7,683 nt of DNA from Bacillota bacterium (GTDB lineage: Bacteria > Bacillota > Clostridia > Acetivibrionales > DTU013), in assembly GCA_023415815.1 (NCBI GenBank), contig JAEZJL010000467.1:1-7683 (forward strand). Direction: 5' to 3'. Both the position numbers and the translations under genes were made by a program. Shown here piece after piece: positions 5,256 through 7,683 of this stretch. The notes under the pieces were generated by a model that made no database searches, had not been told where the DNA came from, and worked only from the letters and a program-made list of their open reading frames with translations. The first letter of the stretch is position 1, and every line of letters begins with the position of its first letter.

Positions 5256-7112
5256 ATGAAAGCCAAAAAAGCAGTATGCCTGATTTGCGCGCTTATGACG
5301 GCCGTCTCGCTGTTGGCCGGCTGCAGCGGTACGGATGCGCAGAAGGCCGCGGTTCAGGAACAGACGCAGAAGCAGGAAACCACCCAACCGGAAGCAAGTG
5401 CCCAGCCCGAGGCGAGCTCCCAGCCGGCTGCGGAGCAGACGGGGGACGGCAAATCGACTCCCAGAAACGAGACCCTCTATATCAACGGCCTGCAGTGGGG
5501 ACCTCCCAACAACTTCAACATCCTGGCCGGGAACGGCTCCTGGCCGGTCAACAACGGCAGCTACAACAACGGAAGAGAACTGATCTATGAAACACTGTTC
5601 ATGTTCAACCAGCTGACGGGCCAGATGGAGCCCCTGCTGGGAGAGAAATACTCCTGGACGGACCAGTACACCTTACATATCGACCTGAATAAAAATGCCA
5701 AGTGGAACGACGGACAGCCGTTTACTTCGGAGGATGCGGTCTATACCTATCAATTGGGTAAAAAGTATACCATCCGCTGGAGCACCTACTGGACCTTTAT
5801 AGAGGATGTGGTCGCCGACGGACCCAATGCCTTTATTATCAAGCTGAATAAGGATAACTACAACAAATTCACCATATTGGACAGTATACAGCAGCTCCCC
5901 ATGCAGCCCAAGCACGTATGGGAGGAAATCGAAAAAAAGGCCAACAACAATCTGGAGGAAATACGCAAGGTATTCAACGAGAAGCCCGTTGGAACAGGTC
6001 CCTATACGATGTTCTACTATGACGCCACAAGAATCACCCTGATGAGAAACGACGACTACTGGGGAAAAAGCCTGTTCGGGAAGCTTCCGGCGCCCAAATA
6101 TATAACGCATATAATCTATAAGGATAACAATGCCGGAGATCTTGCGTTCAAAAACAACGAAGTAGACCTATCCGCACAGTTCATACCCCAGGTATGGAAC
6201 ATGTGGAAGGACGGGGCTCCTGTAAAGACATACCTTAAAGACCTGCCGTACTATATTTCCGGCGTAATGCCCTCGATATTCTTCAACCTGTCCAAAAAGG
6301 GACTGGATAATGCGGACGTCAGAAGAGCCATCGCCATGTGCATAGACTATAAAAAGATATCGGAGCTTGCAATGAGCGGATATTCCGCAGACATCGAACC
6401 GTCTCTCACGCTCCTCAACGAGACCGAAGCCAAATACGTCGATAAAGCCGCTATCAAGTCGCTTCAGTGGACGACCGACGTGGACGGGGCAAACGCCCTG
6501 CTGGACAAGATCGGCGCCGCCAAGGGGGCCGACGGTATCCGCGTGCTGAACGGGACAAGGCTTGGACCGTGGGATCTTGAATGCCCGTACGGCTGGTCCG
6601 ACTGGAACGCCTCCCTGGAGATTGTGGCACAGTGCGCCAAAAAGATAGGGATTGAATTCAGGACCAAGTTCCCGGAATCTCCGGTCGTTTTGAACGACAG
6701 GCAGACAGGCAAATTCGACGTAGTGATGGACGAGCCCGCTGCGGCGACTACGCCGAGCCAGCCTTGGGCAAGGGCAAAATACATCCTGTATTCCAAAGGG
6801 GTCGCTCCGATGGGGGAACTGGCCTTCTGGAACTTCGGAAGATACAAGAATCCACGCGCGGACGAGATCATTGAGGCCATACCCGCCGAAAGCGACATGG
6901 ACAAGCTCAAGGCAATGTACACCGAGCTGACAAAAATCTGGCTGAAGGACGTGCCTACCGTTCCGCTGATGTACCGGCCATGGAGCTTCTACACGGTAAA
7001 CGAATCGGTATGGAAGGGCTTCCCGGTCGAAGGCGACAACACCGGCATTCCTCCGCAGATATGCATGGACGGCGCGGGAATCAGAGCGCTGTATGTGATT
7101 GAAAGCAAATAG
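5256..7112 (+). CDS. ABC transporter substrate-binding lipoprotein, solute-binding family 5
   Basis: This 618-residue lipoprotein captures a substrate outside the cell and delivers it to the permease encoded downstream. Residues 1-22 are a lipoprotein signal ending in the lipobox LLAG with Cys23 as the lipidated residue. Residues about 30-68 are a flexible Gln/Glu/Pro/Ala linker with two PEAS units, as in cell-anchored Gram-positive binding proteins. The rest is a family 5 (DppA/OppA-like) fold: AKWNDGQPFTSEDAVYTY at 148-165 is the family signature region, with PVGTGPY at 244-250 and RNDDYWG at 264-270. The mature start, LYINGLQWGPPNNFNIL (74-90), recalls the subgroup related to Thermotoga oligosaccharide-binding proteins, so sugars are possible besides peptides. 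AGGAGG (5243-5248) lies 7 nt before this ATG; an overlapping out-of-frame ATG at 5252 is too close to it. Confidence 0.92.
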   Translation: MKAKKAVCLICALMTAVSLLAGCSGTDAQKAAVQEQTQKQETTQPEASAQPEASSQPAAEQTGDGKSTPRNETLYINGLQWGPPNNFNILAGNGSWPVNNGSYNNGRELIYETLFMFNQLTGQMEPLLGEKYSWTDQYTLHIDLNKNAKWNDGQPFTSEDAVYTYQLGKKYTIRWSTYWTFIEDVVADGPNAFIIKLNKDNYNKFTILDSIQQLPMQPKHVWEEIEKKANNNLEEIRKVFNEKPVGTGPYTMFYYDATRITLMRNDDYWGKSLFGKLPAPKYITHIIYKDNNAGDLAFKNNEVDLSAQFIPQVWNMWKDGAPVKTYLKDLPYYISGVMPSIFFNLSKKGLDNADVRRAIAMCIDYKKISELAMSGYSADIEPSLTLLNETEAKYVDKAAIKSLQWTTDVDGANALLDKIGAAKGADGIRVLNGTRLGPWDLECPYGWSDWNASLEIVAQCAKKIGIEFRTKFPESPVVLNDRQTGKFDVVMDEPAAATTPSQPWARAKYILYSKGVAPMGELAFWNFGRYKNPRADEIIEAIPAESDMDKLKAMYTELTKIWLKDVPTVPLMYRPWSFYTVNESVWKGFPVEGDNTGIPPQICMDGAGIRALYVIESK

Positions 7113-7127
7113 CCCCCCTATAACATA

Positions 7128-7139
7128 TGAGCCGGCTCA
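7128..7139. repeat. 12-bp perfect palindrome TGAGCCGGCTCA
   Basis: This self-complementary 12-mer lies 16 bp after the lipoprotein stop codon. There is no loop or T-tract, so it is not a terminator by itself. A protein-binding site is possible, but chance is not excluded. Confidence 0.3.
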
Positions 7140-7204
7140 GAGATCTGATGCGTAAAATGCCCGTATCGGACAAGGCGGCGTAATAAAACAGCTTGCTTAA
7201 CCAG

Positions 7205-7251
7205 GTGATAATTCCGTCCCGGTTCAACCGAAACTGAGGCGGAATTATCAC
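7205..7251 (+). promoter_or_regulatory. 12-bp-stem hairpin between binding-protein and permease genes
   Basis: GTGATAATTCCG (7205-7216) pairs perfectly with CGGAATTATCAC (7240-7251), and the 23-nt loop contains a small CGGT/ACCG hairpin. The sequence after the stem is GC-rich with no T-tract, so intrinsic termination is unlikely. Similar hairpins in ABC importer operons protect the upstream binding-protein mRNA from 3' exonucleases, giving more binding protein than permease; that role is inferred here. Confidence 0.6.
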
Positions 7252-7346
7252 GCCGGGCCGGCGGCGGGCCCTGACCGGAGGAGCGTTTGCACAAACGCCG
7301 AAGAAGCGCTTGAAACTTGCAGGCCGTACTATTGGAGGTATAGGCG

Positions 7347-7683
7347 TTGAATGCTTATATAAAATATTTCTCAAAAAAATTTTTCTGGTATTTCATCACC
7401 CTTATGATCGCCGTAACGCTGAATTTTATACTCCCGAGGCTTATAGAGGGCAATCCCGTCAGCGTCATCGTCGCCAAAATAACGGAGGGCATGACGGACA
7501 GCGATACGATCAAAAAGATCTATCTGAATTACGAGCAGGAGTTCGGATTAAACAAACCGATCATCGTACAATATTTAATTTATATAAAGAACCTGCTGGC
7601 GGGGAATCTGGGGACCTCCTTCGGGTATTACCCCAAAAGCGTGTCGTCCATCCTGGCGTCGGCGGTGCCCTGGACGGTAGCCC
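7347..7683 (+). CDS. ABC transporter permease, DppB/OppB family (partial, N-terminal)
   Basis: The first 112 residues of a membrane permease are visible before the window ends. Together with a second permease and ATPases, expected downstream but not seen, it would form the channel for the substrate delivered by the lipoprotein upstream. The family pattern is clear: a first membrane segment at about residues 12-30, the extracellular NPVSVIVAK region (36-44), YLNYEQEFGLNKPIIVQYLIYIKNLLAGNLGTSF (59-92), then the start of the transport domain around AVPWTVA. The start is TTG at 7347-7349, with GGAGG (7334-7338) 8 nt upstream. The nearby ATG at 7351 is in another frame and closes after three codons, and the first in-frame ATG is codon 20, inside the first membrane segment. 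Confidence 0.92.
   Translation, partial: MNAYIKYFSKKFFWYFITLMIAVTLNFILPRLIEGNPVSVIVAKITEGMTDSDTIKKIYLNYEQEFGLNKPIIVQYLIYIKNLLAGNLGTSFGYYPKSVSSILASAVPWTVA

Larger units (their letters stand above)
7113..7346 (+). other. Spacer between binding-protein and permease genes
   Basis: These 234 bases hold no supportable gene. They contain the palindrome at 7128-7139, the strong hairpin at 7205-7251, a GC-rich stretch (7252-7280), the inverted repeat GCGTTTG-CA-CAAACGC (7283-7298) and the permease ribosome binding site (7334-7338). I see no good internal promoter, so the permease is probably expressed by read-through from the binding-protein gene. Confidence 0.5.

Noticed and set aside
5252..5590. 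112-residue frame starting 4 nt before the lipoprotein gene
   Set aside because: It is a frame-shifted shadow of the lipoprotein start: its ATG is only 3 nt from the AGGAGG site, and the peptide lacks family features.
7205..7251. Rho-independent terminator after the lipoprotein gene
   Set aside because: The stem is strong, but a GC-rich sequence follows instead of a T-tract.
1..7683. Mobile element, CRISPR array, toxin-antitoxin or defence genes
   Set aside because: No transposase, integrase, spaced repeat array, terminal repeats or recognisable defence protein was found in any frame.

Overview
The window looks like a chromosomal segment of a Gram-positive, Clostridia-like anaerobe of moderate GC content. 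The grounds are strong AGGAG-type ribosome binding sites, heavy use of AGG and ATA codons, AT-rich intergenic DNA with sigma-A-type promoters, and a substrate-binding lipoprotein with a classic lipobox and a Pro/Gln/Glu-rich linker. The assignment is an inference from style; there is no rRNA or other marker gene here.

Layout. Bases 3-227 hold the C-terminal end of an unidentified plus-strand gene. It converges, with only 5 bp between stop codons, on a minus-strand MATE-family multidrug/cation antiporter (233-1600). The MATE gene has a near-consensus promoter whose spacer contains a perfect 13-bp palindrome. Divergent to it is a plus-strand XRE-type regulator with a C-terminal cupin domain (1937-2473), closed by a good intrinsic terminator. 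After a 333-bp regulatory gap comes a two-gene operon: the beta subunit of iron-sulfur L-serine dehydratase (2807-3466), unusually without its alpha subunit beside it, and a type Ic aspartate aminotransferase (3509-4795).

A 460-bp gap (4796-5255) follows. It holds two direct repeats, a promoter, a leader of about 350 nt with a compact predicted RNA fold, and an alternative-hairpin region. Then comes a solute-binding-protein family 5 lipoprotein (5256-7112), a 234-bp spacer with a strong non-terminator hairpin, and the start of a DppB/OppB-type permease (TTG start at 7347) that runs off the window.

How it fits together. Family 5 ABC importers bring in peptides or, in one subgroup, oligosaccharides. 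Serine dehydratase (serine to pyruvate plus ammonia) and aspartate aminotransferase (aspartate to/from oxaloacetate) are entry points for amino-acid carbon. A shared 11-bp motif, ACTAAAAWAGT, lies once at the promoter of the serine dehydratase operon and twice just upstream of the transporter promoter, so the two units may be co-regulated; the cupin regulator encoded upstream is the obvious but unproven candidate. No mobile element, CRISPR array, phage or defence gene was seen. The enzymes and transporters belong to known families, and the least explained parts are the non-coding segments.
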